Source: CAVSWT01 sp963782985
Lineage (GTDB): Bacteria; Bacteroidota; Ignavibacteria; Ignavibacteriales; Ignavibacteriaceae
NCBI GenBank assembly: GCA_963782985.1
Contig: CAWALU010000010.1
Span: 62,001 to 126,000, forward strand
DNA: 64,000 bases
Reading direction: 5' to 3'
A program made the translations under genes and the position numbers. The first letter of the stretch is position 1. Each line of letters begins with the position of its first letter. This document shows positions 55,486 through 64,000 of the stretch, one piece after another. Below the pieces are notes generated by a model. It did no database searches. It worked only from the letters and a program-made list of their open reading frames with translations, and was not told where the DNA came from.

Positions 55486-58400
55486 ATGAATAAATTTTTA
55501 CTGCTTTTAATTTTACTTTTCACTTTCTTCCTTACAAATTCTTTCGCTCAAGATTACATTTACTTTCTAGATAGTCAAAATGAATTTTCATATCCCAATA
55601 GCTGGGGTTTTGAAACATCGCCCAGCAGTATTGAATTAGTCTTTGCCAGATTTCCTATCAACGCCAAGCATAAATTTTCCGGAAGAAATAGTTTAAAGCT
55701 TCATTGGAAATCCGTGGAAGGCGGTGATTGGGGAATTGCTGCCGCAGCCGATGGATGGTCGCCAAACGATTTTACTTTGAAGGATACTATTTCATTTATG
55801 CTTTATTCTGAAATAAATATAGATAGCAAAAATCTGCCTTTAATGTATCTGGAAGATGTTTACAATAATAAAACCCTGAAGATTTCAGTTTCAGATCATG
55901 TAAAAAAAATCATTCCTAAAAAGTGGCGGAAAGTTTCTATACCTATTTCAATTTTTAAAGAGAATATTAGCAACGCAAAATTAGAAAAGATAAAAACAAT
56001 TTTTTGGGGACAAAATATTGCCGATAACATCGAGCATACTTTATTAATTGATGATTTAAAAATTACGGGCGGTAAAGTAATTAGCGGAGATTCAACAGTG
56101 GTAATTGTTATTCTCGGTTCCTCCACTGCGGAAGGTTTCGGAGCAACTCCTATCGATAGCTCATGGGTTAATCGCTACAGAAGTTACATAAAAAATATTG
56201 ATTCCTCTTTTTATGTTATTAATTTAGGCCTTGGAGGTTACTCAACATATCAAATAATGCCATCGCGTTATTTGCCGCCAGCGCAGCGACCAAATCCCAG
56301 CGTAACCAAAAATATTTCTTATGCTCTTACTTTTCATCCTTCTGCAATTATAATTAATCTTCCTTCCAATGATGCGGCTTACGGCTATTCTGTTTCTGAA
56401 CAGTTGGCAAACTATGATACTGTTTTATCAATTGCATCTAAAAATAAAATTCCGGTTTGGATTGCAACTCCGCAGCCGAGAAATTTTCCTCTACTTGTAA
56501 GAAATGAATTGATGAGCTTGCGCGACTCAATTTTAAATAGGTATGGAGATAAAGGTTTAGATTTTTGGAATCCGTTTGCAAATATTGATGGGACGCAGGA
56601 CAGCGTTTATGGCTTCGGCGATGGAATTCATTTAAACAATTTGGGGCATAGAATTATTTCTCAAAAAGTTGTTGATGCAGATATCCTGAATCATCTCTCG
56701 CGAAAAATTAATTACACACAACCTACGCCGCTTTCAAAATCAAACAAAGATAGATTTCTCGATAGCTTAATTCTGAAGATGACGTTAAGCGAAAAGGTCG
56801 GGCAGCTTGTACAAGTTGTGAGTATGGATAAAGTAAGCGAAGATTGGATACGCAAAGGAAAAGTTGGTTCATATTTAATAGGCGTTTGGAATCCGGATAA
56901 AGCGCAGGAATTTCAAAGAATAGCGGTTGAAGAATCGAGATTAAAAATTCCGCTTCTGTTTGCAAACGATATTATACATGGTTACAAAACAATTTTTCCC
57001 GTTCCTTTAGCCGAAGCCTGCAGCTGGAATCCTAATTTAATAAGACGAGCTTATGAAATTGCTGCGTTTGAATCGGCAGAGGAAGGAACGCATTGGACTT
57101 ACGCGCCGATGGTTGATATTTCCCGCGACCCTCGCTGGGGAAGAATTGTAGAAGGGTCTGGCGAAGATACATACCTTGGAAGCATTATTGCCGCCGCACG
57201 AGTTAAAGGTTTTCAAGGCAATAATTTAAAAAGCAAAAATACAATTGCGGCTACTGCAAAACATTTTGCGGCTTACGGCGCCGCTGAAGGCGGAAGAGAT
57301 TATAATTCAGTTAATATTGGTAAAAGAATTTTAAATGAAGTTTATCTTCCCCCTTTTAAAATGGCGGTGGATAGCGGGGCGGCAACGATAATGAGTTCAT
57401 TCAATGATATAGACGGCGTTCCCGCTTCAGCAAATCATTTTACTTTAACTGAAATTTTAAAAAAGCAATGGGGATTTGAAGGAGTTGTTATAAGCGATTT
57501 TAACTCGATTGCTGAATTAATCCCGCATGGAATTGCAAAAGATAAATCTGAAGCTGCTTTAAAAGGATTAACTGCCGGAGTGGATATTGATATGGTAGGC
57601 GACACTGTTTTGGGAAATGTATATTCTCCAAGCTTGGAAGATTTAGTTCGTTCAGGAAAGCTTTCAGAAGATTACATAAATCAATCTGTAAAAAAAGTTC
57701 TTGCGTTAAAATATGATTTAGGATTATTTGAAAATCCATTCATCGACAAAAACTATTTTGAAGAACACGGGATCAGTCAAGACGAAAAAAACAAAACCGC
57801 GCTGCAGCTTGCACGTGAATCAATAGTTCTGCTAAAAAATAAAAGTAATATTTTGCCGTTAAATAAAAATATAAAATCAATTGCAGTAATAGGTCCGTTA
57901 GCGGATGATGTTGAAAATATACAAGGTGGCTGGGCGGGTAAAGGTAAGCATGATAATTTAATCTCAATTCTTAAAGCAATAAAAAATAAAGTTTCTTCTG
58001 AAACAAAAATAAATTTTACCAAAGGATGTGAAATTACAGGCGTACAAAAAAATGGATTTGAAGATGCTATTAACGCCGCAAAGAAATCAGAAGTTGCTAT
58101 TGTTGTCGTGGGCGAATCAAGAGATATGAATGGCGAAGCTGCCAGTAAAACAAATTTAAATTTACCGGGAGTTCAGGAAGATTTAATAAAAGCAATTCAC
58201 AATGCCGGCGTTCCCATAATTGCTGTTTTAATTAATGGCAGACCTTTAACAATTAATTGGCTTGATGAAAATATTGAAGGAATAGTTGAAGCATGGTATC
58301 CCGGCGATCAAGCGGGCAATGCAGTAAGCGATGTTTTGTTTGGCTATTATAATCCCTCGGGCAAACTTACTGTTACGTTCCCAAGGTCGGTAGGGCAAAT

Positions 58401-58881
58401 TCCTATTTACTACAATTATAAAAGCACCGGACGACCATTGATTGAAGAAGACAAATACACCTCAAAATATTTGGATTCGCCGAACACCCCGCTTTACCCT
58501 TTTGGTTATGGACTAAGCTATTCAACTTTCATATACGATAATCTTCAAATATTTCCTCAGACTGCTTCAATCGGCGATACATTATTAGCAACTGTGGAAA
58601 TAAAAAATTCAAGCGATCGCGAAGGAGAAGAAATTATTGAGCTTTATATTCGGGATGAAGTTGCCAGCGTAACCCGTCCCGTAAAGGAATTAAAAGGATT
58701 TAAAAAAATTAATCTGAAGCCGAACGAAACCCAAAAGATTTTTTTTAATATTACCCCTGATATGCTATCGTTTTACGGATTAGAGATGAAAAAAATTATT
58801 GAGCCCGGAAAATTTAACATTATGATTGGCGGAAGCTCTGATAATGTACTTACAAAATCTTTTGAATTAATTTCTAATTAA
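55486..58881 (+). CDS. Fusion of binding module, SGNH hydrolase and GH3 beta-glucosidase
   Basis: 1131 residues with a signal peptide (TNSFAQDYI). In order: a jelly-roll module (about 22-198) homologous to that of the GH144 protein; an SGNH/GDSL esterase-like domain (about 203-405) with VVIVILGSSTAEGFG (Ser about 213), NLPSND and DGIHLNNLGH (Asp379/His382); and a full two-domain GH3 (about 419-1010) with nucleophile VISDF (Asp671) and acid/base region ESRDMNGEAASKTNL (Glu884). A fibronectin-III-like C-terminus (about 1030-1115) follows. All catalytic residues look intact. No T9SS domain, so periplasmic. Likely removes acyl groups and terminal glucose from oligosaccharides (inference). Confidence 0.9.
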   Translation: MNKFLLLLILLFTFFLTNSFAQDYIYFLDSQNEFSYPNSWGFETSPSSIELVFARFPINAKHKFSGRNSLKLHWKSVEGGDWGIAAAADGWSPNDFTLKDTISFMLYSEINIDSKNLPLMYLEDVYNNKTLKISVSDHVKKIIPKKWRKVSIPISIFKENISNAKLEKIKTIFWGQNIADNIEHTLLIDDLKITGGKVISGDSTVVIVILGSSTAEGFGATPIDSSWVNRYRSYIKNIDSSFYVINLGLGGYSTYQIMPSRYLPPAQRPNPSVTKNISYALTFHPSAIIINLPSNDAAYGYSVSEQLANYDTVLSIASKNKIPVWIATPQPRNFPLLVRNELMSLRDSILNRYGDKGLDFWNPFANIDGTQDSVYGFGDGIHLNNLGHRIISQKVVDADILNHLSRKINYTQPTPLSKSNKDRFLDSLILKMTLSEKVGQLVQVVSMDKVSEDWIRKGKVGSYLIGVWNPDKAQEFQRIAVEESRLKIPLLFANDIIHGYKTIFPVPLAEACSWNPNLIRRAYEIAAFESAEEGTHWTYAPMVDISRDPRWGRIVEGSGEDTYLGSIIAAARVKGFQGNNLKSKNTIAATAKHFAAYGAAEGGRDYNSVNIGKRILNEVYLPPFKMAVDSGAATIMSSFNDIDGVPASANHFTLTEILKKQWGFEGVVISDFNSIAELIPHGIAKDKSEAALKGLTAGVDIDMVGDTVLGNVYSPSLEDLVRSGKLSEDYINQSVKKVLALKYDLGLFENPFIDKNYFEEHGISQDEKNKTALQLARESIVLLKNKSNILPLNKNIKSIAVIGPLADDVENIQGGWAGKGKHDNLISILKAIKNKVSSETKINFTKGCEITGVQKNGFEDAINAAKKSEVAIVVVGESRDMNGEAASKTNLNLPGVQEDLIKAIHNAGVPIIAVLINGRPLTINWLDENIEGIVEAWYPGDQAGNAVSDVLFGYYNPSGKLTVTFPRSVGQIPIYYNYKSTGRPLIEEDKYTSKYLDSPNTPLYPFGYGLSYSTFIYDNLQIFPQTASIGDTLLATVEIKNSSDREGEEIIELYIRDEVASVTRPVKELKGFKKINLKPNETQKIFFNITPDMLSFYGLEMKKIIEPGKFNIMIGGSSDNVLTKSFELISN

Positions 58882-58905
58882 TTTATCATTCTCAAAGAGG
58901 TTATT

Positions 58906-59458
58906 GTGAAAGATAAAAAAGGATATTCGCGCAGAAAATTTATTTCAACTATAGGGGCAAGTACCGCAGCGCTTCCATTAATTAATTCTTTTGCTTCAAA
59001 TAATTTAAATGCGCAACCGGAAAATAAATTTAATTTAAAAAGAATTTCAGATTCAAAACCGAAAAAAGTAATTTTTATTTTAAGCGATGACCACCGTTAT
59101 GACTTTATGAGATTCATTCCAACAGAACCGGGACAAGTAAATAAAACTCCGAACTTTTTGCAAACTCCAAATATGGATCGAATGGCAAAAGAGGGCGCGC
59201 ATATACAAAATACTTTTGTTACAACTTCACTTTGCTCGCCCAGCCGCGCTTCAATTTTGCATCTGGGATTTTGATGAAATGTATGATGTTGAAAAAGACC
59301 CAAATGAAATGCACAATTTAATTGACATTCCCGAACATCAAGAGCAGCTGAAACAATTAAAAAATAGAGTTTATGATTGGCTGGAGGAAACTAAAGGGAT
59401 GCAGATACCGTTGACGAGAGACATCGGCTGGCGCGCTGACAAAAGAAAATTGGAATAA
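58906..59458 (+). pseudogene. Sulfatase remnant with large internal deletion
   Basis: The GTG start has a good site (AAAGAGG). The first frame has a Tat-type leader (YSRRKFISTIGASTAALPL), the sulfatase N-terminus KKVIFILSDDHRYDFM and the maturation motif CSPSRAS, then a stop at 59274. The other frame, from about 59258, gives a typical sulfatase C-terminus: WDFDEMYDVEKDPNEMHNLI and DWLEETKGMQ to 59458. About 300 residues of the usual 450-500 are missing between, so the gene has suffered a deletion at about 59254-59262 that also changed frame. Non-functional as it stands. Confidence 0.9.
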
Positions 59459-59479
59459 ATTTCTTTTAAAAAATTTTGG

Positions 59480-62077
59480 GTGATAATTTTGAAAATTTTT
59501 AAAAATATTATTGTTGTTTCGTTAATTATCTTTTTCTTCTGCGCTGCTATTATGCAAAAAATAAATGCTTCTCCGCGAATAAAAATTTCCTTGAATGACA
59601 AGTGGAATTTTTTTAACGGAGATATTAATAATTCAGCCAAATATAATGAAGTTGAATGGCAGAATATTAATATTCCTCATTCCTGGAATTTAAAGGACGC
59701 TTACAGCGATTCCATCCAATATAGAAGGGGCATTGGTTGGTATAAAAAAATTTTAAATATTGATTCGTCATTAATAAATAAAAAATTATTTTTATACTTT
59801 GAAGGCGCAAACCAAACCGCCGAAGTTTATGTGAATGATAAATTTGTTGGGAAACATATTGGAGGTTATACCGCGTTTGCGCTTGATATAACAAATCAAA
59901 TTAACTTTTCACAAGTTAATGTTTTAACAGTTAAAGTTGACAATTCTTATAATCCCAATATCCCTCCGCTCGACGCTGACTTTACTTTTTACGGGGGAAT
60001 TTACCGCGATGTTTGGCTGATTGCCGCGGAAGATGTTCATATCGGTTTGCTTGATAATGCTTCGCCCGGCGTTTTTATTTCAACACAAAATGTCAGCGCC
60101 GAATCGGCTTCAATAAATATTAAAGGGAAAATAGTTAATGAAAGTAATCAACTAAAAAATATTAGAGTTTTAAATAAAGTTTTAGATGAAGAAAATATTG
60201 AAGTAAAAGTTCTTTCTTCTAAAATCAAAATTAACAAAAATTCTTCATCGGAATTTACTGCAAGCGGTGAACTAATCAATCCAAAACTTTGGTCGCCTGA
60301 CGATCCTTATCTCTACAAGATAATAACTGAAATTTACGACGGCGATAAATTAGTAGATGAGATAATTAATCCCTTAGGCATTCGATGGTTTAATTTTGAC
60401 GGCGAAGGTTTTTCTTTAAATGGGAAAAAACTAAAACTTACGGGAACAAACAGACATCAAGATTATCCGCAGTTCGGAAACGCGCTTCCAAATTGGGCGC
60501 ATCAAAAAGATTTAAAGTTAATAAAAGACAACGGATTTAATTTTGTCCGTCTCGCTCACTATCCGCAAGACCCAACAACGCTGCAAACAGCCGATGAAAT
60601 TGGGTTAATTGTTTGGGAAGAAATTCCGGTTGTAAATACAATTACGCTTTCCGATGAGTTCAAAAATAATTGTAAAAAAATGTTAGTTGAAATGATACGT
60701 CAGCATTATAATCATCCATCTATTTTAATGTGGGGATATATGAACGAAATTAGATTGCGTCCGCCGAAACAATTGCCGGAAAATTATTACAAAAAAATTA
60801 CTGAATTGGAAAATGAATTAAATGAAATTGTTAAAAAAGAAGATTCAACCAGAGCTACTGTTACCGCATATTTTTCGGGAGAAGTTGAACACGCCGATGG
60901 CTATGAAAATATTCCCGATGTTGTAGGAATGAATTTATATTTCGGCTGGTACTATAATGATTTTGACGCCTTTGGAAAATTTGTTGATGATTTCCATACG
61001 ACTCATCCCAACACTCCAATAATAATAAGCGAGTACGGCGGCGGAAGCGATGAAAGAATTCATGCTTCAAATCCGCAGGCATTTGATTTCAGCGCCGAAT
61101 ATCAGCAGATGCTTCATGAGTCAACCTTTAAGCAAATTATGGAAAGAGATTATATTGCCGGCAGCGCGCTTTGGAATCAATTTGATTTTGGATCTAAGTT
61201 ACGAGACGATACCAAACCAAATCTTAATCAAAAAGGAATTAATTATTTTGATAGAACGCCGAAAGATATTTCATTTTATTATAAAGCGTTTTTAAAGAAT
61301 GAACCGATACTTTATTTTGCAGTTCGTGATTATCAAAGTAGAGCTGGGAGCAATGAAGAGGCAAAGAAACAGAATATTAAAATTTATACTAACTTAAATG
61401 AAGTTGAAGTTTTGTTAAATAATATTTCACTGGGGAAATTTAAACCGCAAAATTTTACAATTAATTTCTCCTGTGTTTTGCAGGATGGAAAAAATTTATT
61501 AACCGCAAAGGGAACTAATAATCAAAACGAAATTATTGATGAAGCGAATATTATTTATGATGACAGAACTTCTCTTTTCAATACTAAAAATTCAAATCAT
61601 CTAAACTCTTCCGGAAAAACCATCGCGGTTAATTGCGGAAGCAATACTAATTTTATTGATGAAAGCGGTCTTGTTTGGGAAGCAGATAAGCGTTATGAAA
61701 AAGGCTCGTGGGGCTTTGAAGCAGGAAATGAAAAAGACACACACCACAGAATTAATTTTACCGATGATGATCCTTTGTTTCAGAGCGCAAACGACAGCGT
61801 TTCATTTTATCAGTTTGATGTAATAGACGGCTTGTACGAAGTTAAATTAAAAATTTGTGAAATTCAGGAGAAGAATACCATCAGAAAATTTTCAATAAAA
61901 ATTAATGATCAAGTTTTGCTTGAGGATTTAAATTTGGAGAGTGAATATGGAATTTATAATCCGGCTCAATTAAGTTCGCAAATTTTGGTTAAAGGGAACA
62001 ACGGGATAAAAATTAATTTTGAAAAAATTTCAGGCAATACATTAATAAATGGAATATTAATAAGAAGAATTTATTAG
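59480..62077 (+). CDS. Exported GH2-family glycosidase with malectin-like C-terminus
   Basis: 865 residues (GTG 59480; TTG 59489 is an alternative preceded by GGTGAT). Signal-like N-terminus. Domains: GH2 sugar-binding sandwich (about 30-205: IPHSWNLKDAYSDSIQYRRG, VYVNDKFVGKHIGGYTAF); immunoglobulin-like domain (about 210-325); TIM barrel (about 330-620) with acid/base Glu423 (YMNEI) and nucleophile Glu518 (ISEYGGGSD); further beta domain; and a malectin-like glycan-binding domain (about 710-865: IAVNCGSNTNFIDESGLVWE). Beta-galactosidase/glucuronidase-type; exact sugar unknown. It lies 21 nt after the sulfatase remnant. Confidence 0.9.
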   Translation: MIILKIFKNIIVVSLIIFFFCAAIMQKINASPRIKISLNDKWNFFNGDINNSAKYNEVEWQNINIPHSWNLKDAYSDSIQYRRGIGWYKKILNIDSSLINKKLFLYFEGANQTAEVYVNDKFVGKHIGGYTAFALDITNQINFSQVNVLTVKVDNSYNPNIPPLDADFTFYGGIYRDVWLIAAEDVHIGLLDNASPGVFISTQNVSAESASINIKGKIVNESNQLKNIRVLNKVLDEENIEVKVLSSKIKINKNSSSEFTASGELINPKLWSPDDPYLYKIITEIYDGDKLVDEIINPLGIRWFNFDGEGFSLNGKKLKLTGTNRHQDYPQFGNALPNWAHQKDLKLIKDNGFNFVRLAHYPQDPTTLQTADEIGLIVWEEIPVVNTITLSDEFKNNCKKMLVEMIRQHYNHPSILMWGYMNEIRLRPPKQLPENYYKKITELENELNEIVKKEDSTRATVTAYFSGEVEHADGYENIPDVVGMNLYFGWYYNDFDAFGKFVDDFHTTHPNTPIIISEYGGGSDERIHASNPQAFDFSAEYQQMLHESTFKQIMERDYIAGSALWNQFDFGSKLRDDTKPNLNQKGINYFDRTPKDISFYYKAFLKNEPILYFAVRDYQSRAGSNEEAKKQNIKIYTNLNEVEVLLNNISLGKFKPQNFTINFSCVLQDGKNLLTAKGTNNQNEIIDEANIIYDDRTSLFNTKNSNHLNSSGKTIAVNCGSNTNFIDESGLVWEADKRYEKGSWGFEAGNEKDTHHRINFTDDDPLFQSANDSVSFYQFDVIDGLYEVKLKICEIQEKNTIRKFSIKINDQVLLEDLNLESEYGIYNPAQLSSQILVKGNNGIKINFEKISGNTLINGILIRRIY

Positions 62078-62111
62078 AAAATTTTTATACGATTTTATAG
62101 AAAGCAAATTT

Positions 62112-63227
62112 ATGAAACGCGTTATAGTTGCGGCTGCAATAATAACTGCTTATTTATTTTCAGGATGTTCTTCTTCAAGCGAAATTGTAACCAAGCCTGG
62201 ACAGCACAGCGCAAAGTTTGCAAAAGAATTAACTAAAAAAATAGGTTATAAATATCTATTGTATCTGCCGAAAGATTATTTTAATCAAAAAAAAGAATTC
62301 CCATTAATTTTATTTCTTCACGGTTCGGGTGAAAGAGGCGACGACCTTGAAGCAGTTAAAAGAAATGGTCCGCCAAAAATAGTTGATTCAAAAGATGATT
62401 TCCCTTTTATATTGGTATCGCCGCAGTGCCCGCAAAATGAAAATTGGTCTGAAGGCTGGGCGGTTACATCGTTAAATGCGCTGCTAGACGAAGTGATTGC
62501 AGATTATAATGTGGATACAAGCAGAATTTATTTAACCGGTTTAAGTATGGGCGGATTTGGAACATGGACTTTAGCTGAAGAATATCCAAATAGATTTGCA
62601 GCCATAGCTCCGGTATGCGGCGGGGGAGATCCCGATAAGGCATGTAATATTCGTAGAATTCCAACCTGGGTTTTTCACGGCGCTAAAGATAATGTGGCTC
62701 CAATTTCAAATGCAGAAGAAATGGTCAATGTATTAAAAGAATGCGGAAGCGATGTGCAGTTTACTGTTTATCCGGAGGGCGGGCATGACATATGGACAGA
62801 GACTTATAATAACCCTCAGCTTTACGAATGGTTTTTATCTCATTCCAGATCAATTACTAAATTATTAGAAGTAGAAAAGCAAAATGTTAAAGCATCTTCG
62901 GGCAATGCTTATTACGCTTTTGACGGAAACTTTGGCACGAGATGGGAAAGCGAATGGAACGATCCACAATGGCTGACAATTAATTTGGGGAAAATTCAAA
63001 AAGTAAATAGTTTAACAATTTTTTGGGAAACTGCATTTGGGAAGGAATATGAAATACTTTCTTCAGCAGATAATAAAAAATGGTTATCTGTTTATAACGA
63101 AAAAAATTCCAACGGCGGAGTTGATAAAATTATTTTTGATAATTTAGAAACGCGCTATTTAAAATTTAATTTTTTAAAGCGGGGAACTCAGTGGGGTTAT
63201 TCCATTTGGGAAATTGAGATAGAATAA
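62112..63227 (+). CDS. Alpha/beta-hydrolase esterase lipoprotein with discoidin domain
   Basis: 371 residues with lipobox (LFSGCSS). The alpha/beta-hydrolase domain (about 35-255) has FPLILFLHGSGERGDDLEAV (oxyanion region), nucleophile elbow GLSMGGFG and late YPEGGHDIW (His). This is the dienelactone/polyhydroxybutyrate-depolymerase/CE1-like type often acting as carbohydrate esterase. The C-terminal F5/8 type C discoidin domain (about 260-371: NAYYAFDGNFGTRWESEWND) probably binds glycan. It ends the island; the next gene is 362 nt away. Confidence 0.88.
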   Translation: MKRVIVAAAIITAYLFSGCSSSSEIVTKPGQHSAKFAKELTKKIGYKYLLYLPKDYFNQKKEFPLILFLHGSGERGDDLEAVKRNGPPKIVDSKDDFPFILVSPQCPQNENWSEGWAVTSLNALLDEVIADYNVDTSRIYLTGLSMGGFGTWTLAEEYPNRFAAIAPVCGGGDPDKACNIRRIPTWVFHGAKDNVAPISNAEEMVNVLKECGSDVQFTVYPEGGHDIWTETYNNPQLYEWFLSHSRSITKLLEVEKQNVKASSGNAYYAFDGNFGTRWESEWNDPQWLTINLGKIQKVNSLTIFWETAFGKEYEILSSADNKKWLSVYNEKNSNGGVDKIIFDNLETRYLKFNFLKRGTQWGYSIWEIEIE

Positions 63228-63589
63228 ACTTATTTTGTTAAAATTATTTATAGAGACTTTTCAATTTAACATTAAGCTAAATTGTGGAATTAATCACACC
63301 TTAGAATGTTTTGTTTATTAAATAAAATAAAATCATTCGGTATTTTCATTCCAATTTATTATTATTGTCAAGTTTCCCTTTAAAAAATTTTGCAATTGAT
63401 GTAATTAAAGTCCCAACATCAAATATTTGAATTTTATATTTGTGAATTGGTTAAACTTTAGTCATCAATTTAAAAAATATTGTCTATTGCTTGACAATAC
63501 CATTTGGGATTAAGAATTTTAAATAAGGTTTCTAATAAAATAACAACATTGCAATTCCTAATAATCCATAAGTAATTAAAAGTAAAAAC
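63228..63589 (+). other. 362-nt intergenic region, no recognised gene
   Basis: AT-rich. The only structure seen is a short inverted repeat ATTGTC/GACAAT (63479-63484 with 63493-63498), which overlaps a TTGACA hexamer at 63492. No convincing -10 or terminator T-run accompanies it. It may hold the promoter of the following small gene. Confidence 0.5.
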
Positions 63590-63799
63590 ATGTCTAAAAT
63601 AAATTTGACAAATAAGTCCCGTGAAGATCAAATAAGAATAATAAACGATTATGTTAATAGAAGAAAGCAGCATAAAGAACAAGGCGATGTTTTACTTAAC
63701 CAGGTTGTCAATAGGTTCAAAATAAATTTTTTGAATAATGACCGTCAAAAAGCCGCCTACTTTAAAAGAATTATGAAGCATATTGAAGAAGGGAAGTAG
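63590..63799 (+). CDS. Small hypothetical protein
   Basis: Not recognised. 69 residues, highly charged and helical (REDQIRIINDYVNRRKQHKE, DRQKAAYFKRIMKHIEEGK). No signal peptide or membrane segment. The ribosome site is weak. Sequence composition is that of a real cytosolic protein of this AT-rich genome rather than of noise, but no function can be given. It is followed after 47 nt by an exported protein gene. Confidence 0.55.
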   Translation: MSKINLTNKSREDQIRIINDYVNRRKQHKEQGDVLLNQVVNRFKINFLNNDRQKAAYFKRIMKHIEEGK

Positions 63800-63846
63800 C
63801 TTCCAAAGTTTACAAATAGAAATTGATTTATTTGAGGAATTAGTAA

Positions 63847-64000
63847 ATGAAATACTTTAAATATTTAATTTTATTTCTTCCGCTCTTATTCGTTGAGTTA
63901 ACAGCTCAGCCAAAAGTTAATAGCTCTCCATATCTTTCAGGCAATCTTGCAATTTCAAATTCTTCTTTTCCGATGAGCGATGATAATAATAATTCAATGA
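63847..64000 (+). CDS. Exported protein, 3' partial
   Basis: An ATG at 63847, preceded by GAGGA at 8 nt, opens a frame to the window end. The first residues MKYFKYLILFLPLLFVELTA form a signal peptide, followed by Gln-Pro and a Ser/Asn-rich mature start (NSSFPMSDDNNNS). Function cannot be told from 51 residues. Confidence 0.75.
   Translation, partial: MKYFKYLILFLPLLFVELTAQPKVNSSPYLSGNLAISNSSFPMSDDNNNSM

Noticed and set aside
1..64000. CRISPR arrays, tRNA/rRNA genes, insertion sequences, prophage or defence genes
   Set aside because: No regular repeat-spacer pattern, tRNA-like cloverleaf, transposase or integrase was recognised on reading; absence by eye is not proof.

Overview
The window is AT-rich, densely coded DNA that looks like a flagellated member of the Ignavibacteriota/Chlorobi side of the Bacteroidota superphylum (inference). 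Four observations support this. Several exported proteins end in a type IX secretion (T9SS) sorting domain with the NYPNPFNPST-type motif. There is a TonB-dependent receptor plus a PorV/PorQ-family beta-barrel. One promoter matches the Bacteroidota TTTG/TAnnTTTG form. A complete flagellar export and late-structure operon is present, which is rare in Bacteroidota proper but occurs in Ignavibacteria. No rRNA, tRNA, CRISPR array or insertion sequence was recognised.

Region A (1-25459, all + strand) is one long flagellar/chemosensory operon with many ATGA overlaps. It begins inside fliP and runs fliQ-fliR-flhB-flhA-flhF-flhG, a small membrane protein, a reduced sigma-28 (fliA), two HDOD genes (the first frameshifted), a degenerate histidine-kinase-like protein, an unknown membrane protein, flgF-flgG-flgA-flgH-flgI, flgJ (rod binding plus SLT), flgN, flgK, flgL, motA-motB, fliW-csrA, a REC-HPt protein, a second motA-motB pair, two response regulators and an unknown last gene. 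A double hairpin terminator closes it. Export gate, placement GTPases, rod/ring parts, hook-junction proteins, two stators and CsrA/FliW control are therefore made together.

Region B (25619-30081, - strand) holds a VWA-domain lipoprotein and a 1052-residue exported multidomain glycosidase-like protein. The latter is divergent from a LacI-family regulator (30205).

Region C (30205-63227, + strand) is a glycan-utilisation island. It has the LacI regulator, a T9SS-sorted binding protein, a GH94-type disaccharide phosphorylase, a GH2 enzyme (frameshifted), a sugar ABC transporter (binding protein and two permeases, no ATPase here), a T9SS-sorted CBM9-like protein, a TonB receptor (in-frame stop), a giant exported protein, a PorV-like barrel, a parvulin-type chaperone (frameshifted), two GH144-like glucanases, a binding-module/SGNH/GH3 fusion, a sulfatase remnant, a second GH2 and an esterase-discoidin lipoprotein. 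Two copies of a LacI-type palindrome, one before lacI and a perfect one before the outer-membrane cluster, tie the island together. GH144 + GH3 + GH94 + ABC import suggests a beta-glucan, possibly beta-1,2-linked (inference). Extracellular endo-cleavage would be followed by TonB uptake, periplasmic GH3 trimming, ABC import and cytosolic phosphorolysis.

Region D (63228-64000) is a quiet intergenic stretch, a small hypothetical gene and the start of another exported protein.

Five genes are broken: three +1 frameshifts, one in-frame TAA and one large internal deletion. The window alone cannot separate pseudogene decay from assembly error.
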